A stretch of DNA of 64,000 bases, taken from assembly GCA_004173185.1 (NCBI GenBank), contig SEFZ01000018.1, forward strand, positions 28,385 to 92,384, written 5' to 3'. Shown piece after piece: positions 52,971-61,857 of the stretch. The position numbers were made by a program, and so were the translations under genes. Under the pieces are notes generated by a model. That model saw only the letters and a list, made by a program, of their open reading frames with translations, did no database searches and was not told the origin of the DNA. Every line of letters begins with the position of its first letter. Positions within the stretch are counted from its first letter, which is position 1. This stretch comes from Sphingomonadales bacterium (GTDB lineage: Bacteria; Pseudomonadota; Alphaproteobacteria; Sphingomonadales; Sphingomonadaceae).

Positions 52971-55754
52971 CTAAAGCCCGGCTCCGAATTTGGAAGCCAG
53001 AGTTTGCGCCAATCCGGACGCGATCGTCTTCGCGGCAACGGGCTGGGGAATGGCGGCCTGTGCTATCGCGGTCTGGACCGTCCCGGCGCGCTCGTTGATC
53101 GCCGACACCAGCTTCGCGCGATCATTTGTGAAAATCGTCGCCGACTGCTTCGCGCGGGATATGCCAACATAGAAGCTTTTCTGGTCGACCAAATTTGTGG
53201 CGCGGCTGTCGGCATGAACGATGACATGATCAGCCGTCCGGCCCTGCGCGGCGAAGGCGGTATCGACATAGCCATGGGCGATGTGACGGTCGCGGGCGGT
53301 ATCGAGCCGCAACGTCTGAACCTGTCCTCGTGCGCTCCGAACGGTGGCGGTCTTGGTCGCGGCATCAACTGCCGTCACCTCCACCCGTGCGCCATTCACC
53401 CGTCCGGCCTCGCGATCGTTGCGCGTGAACCGGATGCTGTCACCGGCCCTGAGTTCCAGACGTTGCGCCTCGAACACTTGCACCTTGCCTGCGCCCCATT
53501 GCCGCAGCCGCCAGTCAACCGCGCGACCGTCTTCTGATCGTAGAGCAACCGCAGCCTTGGCCGGATCGACGCCTTCGACGCGGAAAGCCTCGCCACGCGC
53601 GACGCCCTTGTCGGCGTAACCTTGCGAGAAACGAACGACATCGCCCTTGTCGTAGCGCAGTGGATCGCGGGCTTCGGCGCGCGTGAGGCCTTTGTTGGCC
53701 AGGCTTTCCACCGTGACGGCAGGTCCGCTGAGCGCGCCCGTCTGAACAAGTGCCTGACGAATATCCGCGGTCAAAGCGTCGCGGCCTTCGCGCGAAGGCT
53801 CGATGACGAGCGTGCGAGCGCGGCTGGCCTTGTCGAGCCCAGCATAGCGCTCGGCGATCGCGGCGAAGCGTTCGGCGCGATCAGCACCCTCAATGATAGC
53901 GCCGCCACCGCGGTCGAGCGCGGCCAGCGCCTTCTTGGCATCTCCTTCGATCGACGCCAGCACCGCTTCTTTTGTCGCGACATTGGTCTGCCGGACGATC
54001 TCGCCGAGCTTGGCCGTTTCCATGCCCGCAGTCTGAAGCTGAGCAAAAGCAGCACCGGCTTCGACCGATCCAAGCTGTTTAACGTCGCCGACCAGGACGA
54101 CGCGGGCATTATGCTGCTCGGCGAGATCGAAGAGTCGCGCGGTATCGCGCGCGGAGAGCAGTGAAGCCTCATCGACAATCCACGCGGCGGGCGGACCGGA
54201 CGCGGAAGGTCCCGGCGACAGCATATGGCGCGCGACCGTGTCGCCGCGCGTCCCCAACGCCTCGCCGAGCACCATCGCCGCCGATGCGGTCGGCGCGAGC
54301 GCAACGACCGACACCCCGCGCGTGTCAGCTTCGCGTGCAAAGGTCGCGAGGACCGTCGTCGTCTTCGCGGTCCCTGCATAGCCCTGCACCGCCGTGATCC
54401 GGTTGCGGCTGGTCAGAAGTTGTTCGGTCGCCGCGCGCTGATCGGCATTCCAGGCAAAACCGTCACGCTCGGCCTGACGGGATGCAACCGCGACCGCCTT
54501 CGCTGCCGCTAGCGGCGACGCGATGGGGGCGAACGCACCGCGACCGTCCGCCTCGAGCTGGAGCGATCGCGTTTCGGCTTCGATATTCTGACGGGTGGTG
54601 AGTCCGGCAAACTCCGCACCGCGCCGGTCCAGGAAGGTGCGGTCAACCAGCTCGCCGCGTGCGCCTGCGGCGTCGATGGCGGCATCGACCTGAGCATAGC
54701 TGACCTTTCCCAATCCAACGCGCCCAGCTTCCTCGTGCAATGCCGCGACCGAAAAGACCGATTGCCGCTCGCCGAGCTTGTCGGCGGCATGCGCCACCGC
54801 GCGCTCGGCCGCACTCGCCTGCTCCGCTAACCCAGTCGCGCTGACCGCATTGGATTTCGCCTCGCGAACCAGTGCGAGCCGCGCTTCGGAATTAAATCCA
54901 GCGCGGTCGGCGGTCTTGCGCCAGTCGGCGACCAGCGATGCCTGATCGGCCGCAACCTTTGCCTGCCGCGTGTCGAGCGCCGCAACCTGCTTCTCCGCGG
55001 CGCTGGCGGCCTCACGCGACGTCCCCCGCTCGCCGAGCGCCGCTTCGATCTCGGCGCTGCGGGTGCTGAACGCCGCCATGACGTCAGCCGAAACGCCTTT
55101 GATCTCGAACATCGACTCCTTGGCCGTCTCGATCTCGTAACCGAGTTCGCGGACCTTCAAGGCCAGTTCCTGCCGGTAAATCGCGCCGATCTGCTTTTGA
55201 AGCTGATAGATCGCGCGCGGTTCGAGGCTTCGCCACGATCCGTCCTCGCCCTGCGTCGCGTTCATGATTACGTTGTGGGTATGAAGCTGCGGGTCCTGGG
55301 CGCGGCTGGTCCCGTGCTGAAAGCTCGCGACGATGAGGTTACCGGTAGTCTCCCGAGTGACGGCGCCGCCATGCCGGATGCGGGTCGCGGCCATATGGGT
55401 TTCGACATGGGCAAGCGCCGTCTTCACCGCCTCACCGTGGGCGGCGATCAACCGTCGGTCGCCGGCAACCTCGGCCATGATCGACACCGACTTGGGCGCG
55501 CTCAAGGTCACATCCCATCCGGGCCGATGCTCAAGCTGTCCGTCGCGGAAGGTGCCGAGTTGCTGGTCGCCGACCTGGCCGTCGAGCAGTTCGCGAAAGC
55601 GCTCGCGATCAACATCGCCCGACAGCCCAAGCTCCTCGGCACCCTTTCCATGCCATTCGGACGGCGAGAGGCCGCAATTGGCATAATAGTCGTCCGCCTC
55701 GTAGTAGCTGCTGGCCTGAGCCGAGCTGGTCAGCACGGATACCGACGCGACCAT
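52971..55754 (-). CDS. MobF-type conjugative relaxase-helicase
   Basis: A 927-aa protein. The N-terminal TrwC-type relaxase has the catalytic Tyr pair in SSYYEADDYYA (15-24) and the metal-binding histidines H147, H158 and H160 (FQHGTS and QLHTHNVIMN). A coiled helical middle (220-330) follows. The helicase domain has Walker A QGYAGTAKTTT (457-467) and Walker B WIVDEAS, and its end YVGISRAKQS is typical of RecD-like/TraA helicases. It nicks oriT, pilots the strand into the recipient and unwinds it. The start overlaps the coupling-protein stop (TGATG). No adjacent T4SS genes are seen, so transfer would depend on another element. Confidence 0.93.
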   Translation of the reverse strand: MVASVSVLTSSAQASSYYEADDYYANCGLSPSEWHGKGAEELGLSGDVDRERFRELLDGQVGDQQLGTFRDGQLEHRPGWDVTLSAPKSVSIMAEVAGDRRLIAAHGEAVKTALAHVETHMAATRIRHGGAVTRETTGNLIVASFQHGTSRAQDPQLHTHNVIMNATQGEDGSWRSLEPRAIYQLQKQIGAIYRQELALKVRELGYEIETAKESMFEIKGVSADVMAAFSTRSAEIEAALGERGTSREAASAAEKQVAALDTRQAKVAADQASLVADWRKTADRAGFNSEARLALVREAKSNAVSATGLAEQASAAERAVAHAADKLGERQSVFSVAALHEEAGRVGLGKVSYAQVDAAIDAAGARGELVDRTFLDRRGAEFAGLTTRQNIEAETRSLQLEADGRGAFAPIASPLAAAKAVAVASRQAERDGFAWNADQRAATEQLLTSRNRITAVQGYAGTAKTTTVLATFAREADTRGVSVVALAPTASAAMVLGEALGTRGDTVARHMLSPGPSASGPPAAWIVDEASLLSARDTARLFDLAEQHNARVVLVGDVKQLGSVEAGAAFAQLQTAGMETAKLGEIVRQTNVATKEAVLASIEGDAKKALAALDRGGGAIIEGADRAERFAAIAERYAGLDKASRARTLVIEPSREGRDALTADIRQALVQTGALSGPAVTVESLANKGLTRAEARDPLRYDKGDVVRFSQGYADKGVARGEAFRVEGVDPAKAAVALRSEDGRAVDWRLRQWGAGKVQVFEAQRLELRAGDSIRFTRNDREAGRVNGARVEVTAVDAATKTATVRSARGQVQTLRLDTARDRHIAHGYVDTAFAAQGRTADHVIVHADSRATNLVDQKSFYVGISRAKQSATIFTNDRAKLVSAINERAGTVQTAIAQAAIPQPVAAKTIASGLAQTLASKFGAGL

Positions 55755-57622
55755 CAGACCGGCCCGGGACCTGCGGGCTGTGCCGGTGGAGACTCCGTCA
55801 CTGGCGCCGATTGCGCTGCGGGCTTAGGCGGAGCAGGCGGCGGCGCCTCCACGGATCGCTGCCACAGACTATTCTTCGGGTCGCCCTCGACAAAGCCCGG
55901 CTGGCGCGGTTCGCCACGACGGGCGATGTGATCGGCAGTGAGCTTTATGCGCGCAACGGGCAAGCCGTCGGGGAAAAGCAGATATCCCTCATGCTTAGGC
56001 AGACGGAATTCGCTCTCCAATACTGCCGGTCGTGTCTCGCGTTGCCGGCCAAGCGTCGTGCGCGCCTTGTCGTCGCCGTGAGCCAAGGCGTCGGTCATGG
56101 TCGGAACCTCGACGTCGCATGTGCCGATTGTCTTACTGGACCACTGCCGTGTTTCGCTATCGGTCAGCTGGAGGAACAGCTTGGTGTTGCAACAACCGAG
56201 CATCGATTCGGCAAGCTGAGGCCCGTAGCGATGGCGCATCTGGCCGACCGCCTGAAAGGTGAGGACAACCGCGGCCCCAAACTTCCGCCCCTCGGGCAGC
56301 AGACGCGCAAGATTGTCGACGCGAGGAAGGTCGGCCAGCTCGTCGAGCACAAACCAGACGCGCCGGTCGGCCGACGGTGACAATCCGAGCACGGCGCTCG
56401 CGGCGCACTCGAGCCAGCATGCGAGCAGCGGCTTCGATGCTTCGAAATAATCTTCCTTTCGTGGTACGAAGATCCAGGGCTTCCGACCCTCGCGTTTGTC
56501 GAGCCCGGAGATAAAGTCCCGGAAGGCGAACGGGGTCTCGTCGCCCTCCTGCATCCGGAGGAACTGGATGAGGTTCGAGGCCTTGGCGAGCATGAAGAGC
56601 ACGCTCCCCGTTGCGCGGTCCGCGTCGTCGGCAAAGGTCCGCGCTGACGAGCTGTTGCCGAGCCACTGTTTCAGGTCATCCTTCGTCCGCACCTGGAGCG
56701 CGTCGAGCAAGTCGGGCAATGTGCCTTTGTCCTCGCGCCAAAGGGCGCGGATCATGTTGGCCACGAGGATGCGGCTCGTCTCGAGCCAGACGTCGCGGTC
56801 GTGCTGGCCGGTTTCGGTAATGAGCTGGGTTGCGATCCGGTCGGCATCGGCGGGATGTGCGATCTCGGCGAACGGCGACCAATAGGCGCAGCGGGCATCG
56901 AACGGATTGAGGATGATGTCGCCGCGCTCGGGCCGATAGTAATGCGCGATGAACTCGCCGCTCGTGTCATACACCAAAGCCGCTTCGCCGCGCGCTTCGA
57001 TGCCATCGAGCATTTGCCGGAGCACGGTGGTCTTGCCACTACCGGTCGTCCCAATCATCGCCATATGCCGGGTCTCAAGCCGGGTGGGGATCGGCACTGC
57101 GCCGATCGCCAGTGCGCGTTCGCCAGCCTCGCGGCGGGTCAATTTGGCAAGGCGCTCCTCAGTCGTGACGAGCGTGCCGGCGATGAAGCGGTCTCGGAGC
57201 GCAAGCTCGCGGCGCCGGGCCATAGCTTGCCTGAAAAGGATCAAGCCCGACAACCATCCGGCAAAGCCCAGCCAGAGACCCCGCACGATCATTGATGTCG
57301 TCGCGGCCGCCGAGTCACGAAAATATGGATGAGCCGCGACGATGCGAGCCGACGCTTCATACTGCTCGCCACCATAGTCGACCATGATGCCGGGCTCGGC
57401 GGTGGTGCCGCTCGCGAACCAGGCCTTGGCCTTCGCAAGATAATAGGTTCCGGTTGCTTGCATCGTCCGTGGGGGCAGCATTATGTGAGGTACGATCAGA
57501 CCGCCAAGCGCGACCGACGCCATCATGATCACGGCTTGGCGCTTAAAACGTTTTGCCTGGCTGAACCGATAATGCCGTCGCAGCGCGTCGGCATGGATCC
57601 GGCGATCCTGTTGCTGGCTCAT
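55754..57622 (-). CDS. Type IV coupling protein (TraD/TrwB family)
   Basis: A 622-aa inner-membrane ATPase. N-terminal TM segments are at about 30-50 and 112-132, Walker A is GTTGSGKTTVL (191-201), and the FtsK/TrwB-like Walker B VWFVLDELADLPR follows in the second half. A proline-rich C-terminal tail ends APPPAPPKPAAQ. It links the relaxosome to a type IV secretion channel. It is in the operon accessory protein, coupling protein, relaxase, with overlaps of 4 and 1 bp. Confidence 0.9.
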   Translation of the reverse strand: MSQQQDRRIHADALRRHYRFSQAKRFKRQAVIMMASVALGGLIVPHIMLPPRTMQATGTYYLAKAKAWFASGTTAEPGIMVDYGGEQYEASARIVAAHPYFRDSAAATTSMIVRGLWLGFAGWLSGLILFRQAMARRRELALRDRFIAGTLVTTEERLAKLTRREAGERALAIGAVPIPTRLETRHMAMIGTTGSGKTTVLRQMLDGIEARGEAALVYDTSGEFIAHYYRPERGDIILNPFDARCAYWSPFAEIAHPADADRIATQLITETGQHDRDVWLETSRILVANMIRALWREDKGTLPDLLDALQVRTKDDLKQWLGNSSSARTFADDADRATGSVLFMLAKASNLIQFLRMQEGDETPFAFRDFISGLDKREGRKPWIFVPRKEDYFEASKPLLACWLECAASAVLGLSPSADRRVWFVLDELADLPRVDNLARLLPEGRKFGAAVVLTFQAVGQMRHRYGPQLAESMLGCCNTKLFLQLTDSETRQWSSKTIGTCDVEVPTMTDALAHGDDKARTTLGRQRETRPAVLESEFRLPKHEGYLLFPDGLPVARIKLTADHIARRGEPRQPGFVEGDPKNSLWQRSVEAPPPAPPKPAAQSAPVTESPPAQPAGPGPV

Positions 57623-57990
57623 GATTGCGTCTCCTGCGAGAGTCGGCGCTGGCGCTCATAAGCGGGGCTCACTTCAGCAGCGATGTCCTCGTCGGTCTTG
57701 CCGCCGGCGAGTGCCGCGCCCCGCGCGTAGCAGTATGAGGCGCAGGCGGTGAACAGAACCCGGTCGAGCATTCGCTCGACGTGAGCGATACCGGTACTGA
57801 CCGATGCCAATTCGGTGACCAACTCGCGATCGTTCGCGCTGTGGGTCGGTGGGCTCGCCTGGGCGGCGACACCGGCTTTCACGCACCGCTGGAGCATCTC
57901 GTAAGGGGTGACATTCTGCTGGGCCGCGAGCTTCTGCATAACCTTGTCGACGGCAGCCGGCACGCGGACGGTGTATTGAACCGCCTTCAT
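57619..57990 (-). CDS. Ribbon-helix-helix-like relaxosome accessory protein
   Basis: A 123-aa protein whose first 40 residues (KAVQYTVRVPAAVDKVMQKL, then NVTPYEMLQRCVKAGV) have the strand-helix-helix layout of CopG/MobC-type DNA-binding proteins. The rest is helical. It is placed directly before the coupling protein with a 4-bp overlap and likely binds oriT. The start at 57990 is chosen because the family begins at this strand; an ATG at 58116 adds 42 odd residues. Confidence 0.65.
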   Translation of the reverse strand: MKAVQYTVRVPAAVDKVMQKLAAQQNVTPYEMLQRCVKAGVAAQASPPTHSANDRELVTELASVSTGIAHVERMLDRVLFTACASYCYARGAALAGGKTDEDIAAEVSPAYERQRRLSQETQS

Positions 57991-58197
57991 CGCACCGCCC
58001 CCGCGAGAGTACGGGGAGCATTCTCGAAAATCCGCGGAAATCCGAGGGTGTGGCGCAGACTGCACTCCGTGTAGTCTAATCGCACTCGCGAGAAATGGCG
58101 GAAAAGCTGGATGCACCCGTGCGTGAGGTGTGTATCCAAATTACGGGTCCGATGCGTAGCATCGCGGCCCTGCGACCCTGCCTTAAAGACGACCGGT

Positions 58198-58725
58198 TCA
58201 GACATGATCCGGACCCTCCGCAACATGGCACTTCGCTTCCCTGCGAGCGACCCAATCGGCGATCATTGCCTTGGCTTCGCGGTCGGCCGTTTCGCGGTCA
58301 TATGGATTTTTCGGCGGCGAAGAATCGCGGCGCCCATTGTCCGCAAGCCAAGCCAGCATCGCGCGCTCGATAGCTGCACGCATATGATCACGAAGGTCGT
58401 TCGCCTCGAAAGGGTCGAGGTCAATCGTGACGCCGTTGCTGAAGATTTCACCGCCCAAGGGAAGCGCGAGATCGCCTGCCAGCTGAAGCGGGCCGTCGAT
58501 GTGGCAGTGGCTCACATCGCCATCATAGATGGCCAGCGGGGGCCTTTCGTTGTACCGCCAGAAATTGACCGCGGCGCGATAGGTGGCGCCGTCGTCGCCA
58601 TCAGCGAGCAGCTTTTCGATGATCGGGCGCATATAAGCTGCGGTCCGCACATCGGCGAAGAATCGTATTGTGGCCTTGTCGCGAGAGCCAAAGATGCGGG
58701 CAAGCGCATTGCGAATTACGGACAT
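58198..58725 (-). CDS. Hypothetical mobile-element protein
   Basis: A 175-aa soluble protein with no recognised domain. It has a helical N-terminus (VIRNALARIFGSRDKATIRF) and a central beta-rich block (LAIYDGDVSHCHIDGPLQL). ATG 58725 follows AGGAGGG. It lies in the minus-strand block of transfer genes and may be part of the same transcript. Confidence 0.55.
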   Translation of the reverse strand: MSVIRNALARIFGSRDKATIRFFADVRTAAYMRPIIEKLLADGDDGATYRAAVNFWRYNERPPLAIYDGDVSHCHIDGPLQLAGDLALPLGGEIFSNGVTIDLDPFEANDLRDHMRAAIERAMLAWLADNGRRDSSPPKNPYDRETADREAKAMIADWVARREAKCHVAEGPDHV

Positions 58726-58789
58726 GGTCTGCCCTCCTGAAAACGGTTGTTTTGGGGACGGCGCGGGCGATGCATTTGCCGCGCTGGGA

Positions 58790-58963
58790 TCAAGCCTCAC
58801 GGCGCGCCTCGGTGAGCCGCGCGATGGACGCCGTGGTGATCAGCGTGCGCGTGCCGATCTTGAGTGCATCGACCTGGCCAGTCTTGATGAGCTTGTAGAT
58901 GGTGCTGCGGCCGACGCCGAGCGCCTTCGCCGTGCGGTTAATCGAGTATGCGAGTTCATCCAT
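58790..58963 (-). CDS. Excisionase-like helix-turn-helix protein
   Basis: A 57-aa protein too short for the usual cutoff. It reads MDELAYSINRTAKALGVGRS then TIYKLIKTGQVDALKIGTRT, the MerR-like/HTH_17 excisionase signature (AxxLGVGRSTIYxLIxxGxLxAxKIG). GGAGG precedes the ATG by 5 nt. Such proteins act as directionality factors for site-specific recombination or as regulators of mobile elements. It fits its place next to a tRNA-bounded element. Confidence 0.78.
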   Translation of the reverse strand: MDELAYSINRTAKALGVGRSTIYKLIKTGQVDALKIGTRTLITTASIARLTEARREA

Positions 58964-59051
58964 TGTCGCCTCCGTTGGAGTGCCGCGATGCGGCGGGCGA
59001 CAGGATCATTTGCAGCTAAGCGCCGACAGTTCCAACAGCATGCGGATGCAC

Positions 59052-59132
59052 CGGAAATGCGCCGTTCGTGGCTGTTCCCCGGTAATTACCTAAATCCGAA
59101 ACCACGGAAATGCGTGGTTCCTCGGCAATTAG
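59052..59132. repeat. Imperfect direct repeats with embedded palindromes
   Basis: CGGAAATGCG occurs at 59052 and 59105, and GTTCCCCGGTAATTA at about 59074 repeats as GTTCCTCGGCAATTA at 59117, giving a degenerate repeat with the same internal order. Inside is AACCACG-GAAATG-CGTGGTT (59100-59119) and the palindrome GGTAATTACC (59081-59090). The region lies upstream of the excisionase-like gene and is a candidate oriT, excisionase site or promoter-operator region. Confidence 0.5.
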
Positions 59133-59140
59133 GCGTGGTA

Positions 59141-60064
59141 TTAAGACGAACGATTTTTCGCGATCGTCTCCAGAATTTGATTTGCGTAAGGTGCAAGCTG
59201 CGTCTGGCTGGGCACCTTCAGGCGTCTGCCTTCATACCAGTCCTCCAGCAGCTCGATGATTTCCCTCTGATTGCCGCGCTTCTTCGATATGTCGAGCGCC
59301 CGCACCTTAGGGTGATCAATCAGCGCGATGATTGCATTGGTATGATCGTACTGTTTCGGCGCGCCCTTGCGACTCGGTTTGGCCTTGGCGTCAGCGATCA
59401 GTTTGCCGACGTCCGCCTCAAGGAACAATTCCGGGGCGAACCAGAAACCGACGGGGCCGAAGAGGGCGTTGCGGATCGTGCTGTCATTGGCCACATGCGC
59501 AGCACGAAGTTTGCTGAAGAAGTAGCGACGATCGACGTAGCGGCGCGCGCCGTTTGGAGCGAAGTAAAAGGCGCGCGGTGACGATTCGAGTTGAAGGATC
59601 GCGAAGAGTCGTTCCAGATTGCGGACAGCCGAATCTTCGGGGTCCGCATAAACCGGCTTCTGCGGCGTGGTAGCCTTCAATCCACCATACTGGAAAACGC
59701 GCCACGAGGCACCAGCCGCCATCATCAAACCAAAACAACCCAAACCGATCAGCCCAATCACGTCGGCGCCGGGCGCCTGATTCACAGTGAGGGCTAGCCA
59801 AGGAAGTAGGGTAACGGCAGTCGCGAAAGCGGTGGCCGCAGATGTGGTAATTAAGAGCCAATATCGTTTCTGGATAACGCGCGAGGCATCCGCCGCGATG
59901 CGGTCAAGTTCAGCAAGGCCAGTCTGCTCATCCGTGTTGATAAAGCGGGCTGCAACCCTGCGGAGCGACAAAACTTCCGTTCGGTCATCCACCGGCTTCT
60001 CCTCGGGCAAGAGATAATACTGCCGTGAAGGTGAGCCAATTACAAACACTTGCTCAGTCACCAA
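59141..60064 (-). CDS. Hypothetical two-helix membrane protein
   Basis: A 307-aa protein with two TM helices (about 68-92 and 100-122) after a short charged N-terminus, then a soluble region with FFSKLRAAH and KKRGNQREIIELLEDWYEGR. No integrase motif (R...HxxR...Y) was seen, so it is not the missing integrase. It is the last gene of the block before the tRNA. Function unknown. Confidence 0.6.
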   Translation of the reverse strand: MVTEQVFVIGSPSRQYYLLPEEKPVDDRTEVLSLRRVAARFINTDEQTGLAELDRIAADASRVIQKRYWLLITTSAATAFATAVTLLPWLALTVNQAPGADVIGLIGLGCFGLMMAAGASWRVFQYGGLKATTPQKPVYADPEDSAVRNLERLFAILQLESSPRAFYFAPNGARRYVDRRYFFSKLRAAHVANDSTIRNALFGPVGFWFAPELFLEADVGKLIADAKAKPSRKGAPKQYDHTNAIIALIDHPKVRALDISKKRGNQREIIELLEDWYEGRRLKVPSQTQLAPYANQILETIAKNRSS

Positions 60065-60100
60065 TACACAACGCGAGACAGCGGTGAACGGCCCGCCGCC

Positions 60101-60122
60101 GTGGTAGCCCGGTGGTAGCCCG
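60101..60122. repeat. Tandem 11-bp repeat next to the tRNA
   Basis: GTGGTAGCCCG is repeated twice head-to-tail (60101-60111 and 60112-60122), 66 bp from the tRNA 3' end. It could be a recombination arm site of the element, or chance. Confidence 0.4.
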
Positions 60123-60187
60123 ATGAAATACGCATCAAACAGCGCCGGACGCCGCGCTGTCTAAATGGCTGATTTTATGGGAAAATC

Positions 60188-60262
60188 TGGAGCGGGCGAA
60201 GGGATTCGAACCCTCGACCCCAACCTTGGCAAGGTTGTGCTCTACCCCTGAGCTACGCCCGC
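60188..60262 (-). tRNA. tRNA-Gly (anticodon GCC)
   Basis: On the minus strand the sequence folds as a cloverleaf. The acceptor stem GCGGGCG/CGCCCGC is at 60256-60262 and 60192-60198, the D-arm GCTC...GAGC, the anticodon arm CAACC-TTGCCAA-GGTTG with anticodon GCC, and the T-loop TTCGAAT. The discriminator base is followed by an encoded CCA (60188-60190). The 3' end points toward the mobile-element genes. Confidence 0.93.
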
Positions 60263-60294
60263 TCTGGCGGCTGGAAACCGGTCGGTTCCAGCGG

Positions 60295-61203
60295 GTGAGG
60301 CGGGCTCTGAACCCCACTGAAAAGGAAGCTGTCGAAGCCTTCCGCCGTGACGTCGTCGAGCCGTCGATGACCAGCCTCGTCATCCTCGATTTCTGGGCCG
60401 AATGGTGCGGCCCGTGCAAACAGCTGGGTCCAGTGCTGGAAAAAGTCGCCGAGGATTATGCCGACAAGGGCGTCACGCTGGTCAAGGTCGACGTCGATGC
60501 AAATCGCTTCATCGCCGGCCAGTTTCAGGTCCAGTCGATCCCGACCGTCTATGCGATCTTCCAAGGTCAGCCGGTCGCGAACCTGACCAACGCGCGTACC
60601 GAGAGCCAGCTGAAGGCGATTCTCGACCAGCTGCTCGCGCAGCTGCCTATCGAGAGCGAGGCGACCGCCCGCGCAGTCGAGATTGCACCGCTGATCGAAA
60701 TGGGCGAAAGCGTTCTCGCCGAAGGCGACGGTCCGCGCGCCGCGAGCGTCTTTGCGCAAATCCTCGAGATGGCGCCCGACAACGCCGCAGCGCACGGCGG
60801 GCTGATCCGCGCGCTTATCCTTGCCGGCGACATCGAGGGCGCGCAGGCCGCGCTCGACATGGTACCCGCCGAGATCGCCGAAGACCCCGCGATCGCGCAG
60901 GCGAAAAGCGCGCTCGCGCTCGCCGTCGACGCCCCCGATGCGGACGAACTCGCTGCGTTCGAGGCCGCGGTCGCGAGCAACCCCGACGATCATCAGGCGC
61001 GATTTGATCTCGCGAGCGCGCAGATTGGCGCGGGGCAGCGCGATGCCGCCGCCGACAATCTGCTCCACATTGTCGCTGCCGATCGCGAATGGAATGAGGA
61101 CGCGGCGCGCGCGAAGCTCCTCTCTTTGTTCGAAGCCGTCGGTCTCGAAGACCCGTGGGTCGCGGCGCAGCGCCGCCGCCTGTCGCTGATCCTGTTCGGC
61201 TGA
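60295..61203 (+). CDS. Thioredoxin-TPR protein (YbbN/CnoX-like)
   Basis: About 302 aa. The thioredoxin domain has the redox motif WCGPC near 40 (FWAEWCGPCK), the cis-Pro in SIPTVYAI, and a C-terminal tetratricopeptide region from about 160. The layout is of the YbbN/CnoX chaperone-like family. The start is uncertain: GTG 60295 fits the conserved helix (EAFRRDVVEPSMTSL). The start codon lies 33 bp from the divergent tRNA-Gly, so the usual N-terminal extension of the family may be lost or begin at another codon. The LON-domain gene overlaps its stop as TGATG. Confidence 0.86.
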   Translation: MRRALNPTEKEAVEAFRRDVVEPSMTSLVILDFWAEWCGPCKQLGPVLEKVAEDYADKGVTLVKVDVDANRFIAGQFQVQSIPTVYAIFQGQPVANLTNARTESQLKAILDQLLAQLPIESEATARAVEIAPLIEMGESVLAEGDGPRAASVFAQILEMAPDNAAAHGGLIRALILAGDIEGAQAALDMVPAEIAEDPAIAQAKSALALAVDAPDADELAAFEAAVASNPDDHQARFDLASAQIGAGQRDAAADNLLHIVAADREWNEDAARAKLLSLFEAVGLEDPWVAAQRRRLSLILFG

Positions 61204-61853
61204 TGGGCGAAACCGCGCCCCTGACTATCCAGCGGATCGCCATCTTTCCGCTCACCGGCGCGGTGCTCTTTCCTCGCCTGCATCTGCCGCTGCATATCTT
61301 CGAACCACGCTATTCGGCGATGGTCCAGGAGGTCCTCGCGCGCGACCGGCAGATCGGGATGATCCAGCCGCGGCAGCTGCCCGGCGAAGAGGACCGCGAA
61401 CCGCCGGCGCTTTATGACGTCGGCTGCGTCGGGCGCATCGTCGATGTCGAGGCGCTTGACGAAGGTCGCTTTAACCTCGTCCTCGAAGGCGTCGCGCGCT
61501 TTCGTGTCCGCCGCGAGCTCGACGTCACGACGCCGTTCCGACAAGTCGAGGCCGAGATCGAGCTCGAATCCGAAGACGGCGCCGTGCTCGCGAGCATCGA
61601 ACGCGCCAGCCTCGAACGCGAGGCCAAGCGCTTTGCAGCGCGGCAGGGCTATGTCGTTGACTGGGACTCGGTCGGCCAGCTCGACGATGCGACGCTGGTC
61701 AACGGCATCGCGCAGGTCGCGCCTTTCGATGCCGCCGCAAAGCAGGCGCTGCTTGAGGCGAGCCCGATCGACGCCCGCGCCGAGTTGGTCGTCCAGCTGA
61801 TGCAATTTTTCGGTCGTTTCGACGGCGACGACGGCCGCGTCACTTTGCAATAG
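61203..61853 (+). CDS. LON N-terminal (substrate-binding) domain protein
   Basis: A 216-aa protein with the stand-alone LON domain pattern: IQRIAIFPLTGAVLFPRLHL near 9-28, HIFEPRY, then VGCVGRIVDVEALDEGRFNL. It has no AAA or protease domain. It is known from clusters with thioredoxin-like YbbN and is translationally coupled to it here (TGATG). It probably acts in protein quality control. Confidence 0.85.
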   Translation: MGETAPLTIQRIAIFPLTGAVLFPRLHLPLHIFEPRYSAMVQEVLARDRQIGMIQPRQLPGEEDREPPALYDVGCVGRIVDVEALDEGRFNLVLEGVARFRVRRELDVTTPFRQVEAEIELESEDGAVLASIERASLEREAKRFAARQGYVVDWDSVGQLDDATLVNGIAQVAPFDAAAKQALLEASPIDARAELVVQLMQFFGRFDGDDGRVTLQ

Positions 61854-61857
61854 GCAA

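Noticed and set aside
59141..60064. Integrase for the mobile element
   Set aside because: The gene beside the tRNA has two TM helices and no tyrosine-recombinase R...HxxR...Y pattern.
60188..60262. Second copy of the tRNA-Gly 3' end as an attachment repeat
   Set aside because: No matching repeat was found by eye elsewhere in the window; it may lie outside it.
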